NCBI RefSeq assembly: GCF_006442965.1
Contig: NZ_VFWX01000006.1
Location: 62,001 to 126,000 of the forward strand
DNA from: Mesorhizobium sp. CU3
GTDB taxonomy: Bacteria > Pseudomonadota > Alphaproteobacteria > Rhizobiales > Rhizobiaceae
Direction: 5' to 3'
DNA: 64,000 bases
Part shown: positions 62,699 through 64,000 of the stretch, in pieces
Numbering within the stretch: the stretch's first letter is position 1
Layout of the letters: each line of letters starts with the position of its first letter
The notes under the pieces: generated by a model
Seen by the model: the letters and a program-made list of their open reading frames with translations, nothing else
The model's database searches: none
What the model was told of the DNA's origin: nothing
Translations under genes and position numbers: made by a program

Positions 62699-63343
62699 CT
62701 ACGGCAGCGTAAACCACACCGGCAGCATCCCCGACAGCTGCAAGCCGTCGATCAGCTCGAAGGCCGGGAGCGCGATCAGGAACACCAGCCCGTCGAGCAA
62801 CGTGTTCAACAGCAGGCGCGGCTTGAAGCTGCCGGTGTCGCCTTCTTCGTAGAGCGACAGGTTGGGGAAGAAGCGCGGCACCTTGGCGAGATAGGCCAGG
62901 TAGGGCGCGCCGAGCGCTTCCTTGAGGTATTTCTCCTCGCGCAGGATGACGATATGGAAGGCGCCGGCGCAAAGCGCGGCGAAAAGGATGATGCCGGTGA
63001 ACGAGCCGATCTGCGCGCCGACGCCAGCGGCTGCCACCGTCGAGAACAGATAGAGCGGGTTGCGGGTGATCGAATAAGGCCCGCCGGTGACGACTTCGGA
63101 GGATTTGCGCCCGCCGATATAAAGCGTCGACCACAGCCGCCCGACAACGCCGAGGAAGATCAGCAGCACGCCGAACATCTCGATCGATTCATGCACCCAG
63201 GTGTCCGGCGGAAAAGTCGATTGGCCGAAAAGCAGCGCGCAGAACAGCACCACGACCAGCACCGCGATGACGATGCGGCGCATGTACTGGTATCCTCCCA
63301 GCCCTTCCAATTGGCTGGTGGGGACCTTCACTTCATCGACCAT
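62699..63343 (-). CDS. Membrane isoprenylcysteine/phospholipid methyltransferase-like protein
   Basis: A 214-residue integral membrane protein of the ICMT/PEMT-like group. Several TM helices (RIVIAVLVVVLFCALLFG; MFGVLLIFLGVVGRLW), then VTGGPYSITRNPLYLFSTVA, which is the conserved SAM-binding G-P-Y-x-x-x-R-N-P-x-Y motif, then IILFAALCAGAFHIVILREE and EALGAPYLAYLAKVPRF. It should transfer methyl from SAM to a lipid or prenyl-like substrate. ATG 63343 is preferred; the earlier frame includes low-complexity sequence. Located between infC and rpmI. Confidence 0.85.
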   Translation of the reverse strand: MVDEVKVPTSQLEGLGGYQYMRRIVIAVLVVVLFCALLFGQSTFPPDTWVHESIEMFGVLLIFLGVVGRLWSTLYIGGRKSSEVVTGGPYSITRNPLYLFSTVAAAGVGAQIGSFTGIILFAALCAGAFHIVILREEKYLKEALGAPYLAYLAKVPRFFPNLSLYEEGDTGSFKPRLLLNTLLDGLVFLIALPAFELIDGLQLSGMLPVWFTLP

Positions 63344-63548
63344 GGCACATCCGATCGCCGCTTGCTTTGCCCGCGATCGGATGAAAAACAGGCGCCCCGC
63401 CGATCGTCGGCACGCCGTGCCCGGCAATTCGGGCGGATTTTAGAGCACGACATCGCGGGAGCAGGTCAATTCTGCTCTCCCGAAACCGTGATCGGCGCGA
63501 TCGCCTCGCGCCGGTACGGTTCGGACGGGTAGGGAGAGGCGTGCCTGG

Positions 63549-64000
63549 TCAGCGCGGCGCCAGCACCATCATCATCTGGCGGCCCTCGAGCTTCGGCTCG
63601 GCTTCGACCTTGGCGATGGTGGCCACTTCCTCGCGCACCTTGTTCAGGAGCTGCATGCCGAGCTCCATATGCGCCATCTCGCGGCCGCGGAAGCGCAGCG
63701 TCAGCTTGACCTTGTCGCCTTCCTCGAAGAAGCGCCGCACGGCCTTCATCTTGGTGTCGTAGTCATGGCTGTCGATGTTCGGGCGCATCTTGATCTCCTT
63801 GATCTCGATGACCTTCTGGTTCTTGCGCGCCTCGGCCGCCTTCTTCTGGTTGGCGTATTTCAGCTTGCCGAGATCGAGGATCTTGACGACAGGCGGAACC
63901 GCATTGGGCGATATCTCGACGAGATCGAGCCCGGCCTCTTCGGCCAGCAGCAATGCGTCGTTGATGGAAACATCGCCGCGGTTCTGGCCTTCGGCGTCGA
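63549..64000 (-). CDS. infC: Translation initiation factor IF-3 (start outside window)
   Basis: 150 complete codons from the right edge to the stop at 63549. The partial N-domain reads [20 protein letters not shown]; the linker and C-domain have [37 protein letters not shown] and [20 protein letters not shown]-3 blocks premature subunit joining and checks the initiator codon. About 25-30 N-terminal residues, including a possible AUU-type start, are off the window. Confidence 0.97.
   Translation of the reverse strand, partial: DAEGQNRGDVSINDALLLAEEAGLDLVEISPNAVPPVVKILDLGKLKYANQKKAAEARKNQKVIEIKEIKMRPNIDSHDYDTKMKAVRRFFEEGDKVKLTLRFRGREMAHMELGMQLLNKVREEVATIAKVEAEPKLEGRQMMMVLAPR

Overview
The window reads as chromosome of a high-GC alphaproteobacterium of the Rhizobiales, most like Mesorhizobium. 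This rests on protein resemblance (TM-less FtsK, rhizobial EmrAB-type pumps, ECF sigma / anti-sigma / fasciclin trio, RnpA-RpmH-YidC block, infC/rpmI/rplT and pheST) and on several interspersed palindromic repeat families of the sort that litter Mesorhizobium genomes. No database search was possible, so the genus is an inference.

Layout. 1-19.8 kb is core-like: the start of an amidase (-), an ECF sigma / anti-sigma / fasciclin / exported MsrB envelope-stress cluster (+), an EmrB-EmrA efflux pair (-) divergent from its TetR regulator with two palindromic operators, a soluble FtsK (+), EngB and a CatB-type acetyltransferase (-), a second efflux pair (+) preceded by a MarR-like remnant, then YidC-RnpA-RpmH (-) and a sensor histidine kinase (+).

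19.8-38.2 kb is an integrated genomic island. It begins in the 3' half of a tRNA-Arg(ACG) gene and ends at an exact 50-bp duplicate of that 3' half, next to a tyrosine integrase. It carries a small regulator pair, a 1332-residue NACHT/STAND-like ATPase with a C-terminal PD-(D/E)XK nuclease signature, a decayed IS110 copy, a membrane protein, and a tightly packed seven-gene operon: ParB-like, small PD-(D/E)XK protein, SNF2 helicase, second ParB-like, DndB-family protein with a DCQHR motif, radical SAM enzyme, GHKL (Hsp90/MORC-type) ATPase. The overlaps between these genes and the mix of nuclease, helicase, radical SAM and chaperone-like ATPase suggest a DNA modification/restriction or anti-mobile-element system that is neither canonical Dnd nor Dpd. 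It is the strongest candidate here for an undescribed system.

38.2-48.3 kb is accessory: a PqqD-like / radical SAM-SPASM pair with a candidate short precursor peptide, a class III cyclase-AAA-TPR regulator, a frameshifted alpha/beta hydrolase, a broken TMEM175-type channel, a PadR-regulated flavin monooxygenase and a ketopantoate-reductase-like enzyme. At 48.4-50.6 kb a gene for a ClpS-like domain fused to an AAA ATPase sits between an intact FAD dehydrogenase gene and a diverged duplicate of that gene's 3' end, suggesting integration with target-gene reconstitution.

50-64 kb returns to core-like metabolism and translation, mostly on the minus strand: FAD dehydrogenase, Gfo/Idh oxidoreductase, cytochrome b561-YceI pair, LysR divergent from an aldo/keto reductase, a nucleotidyltransferase-like protein, pheS and pheT with a GFA-family gene wedged between them by ATGA overlaps, rplT, rpmI, a membrane methyltransferase and the start-truncated infC.
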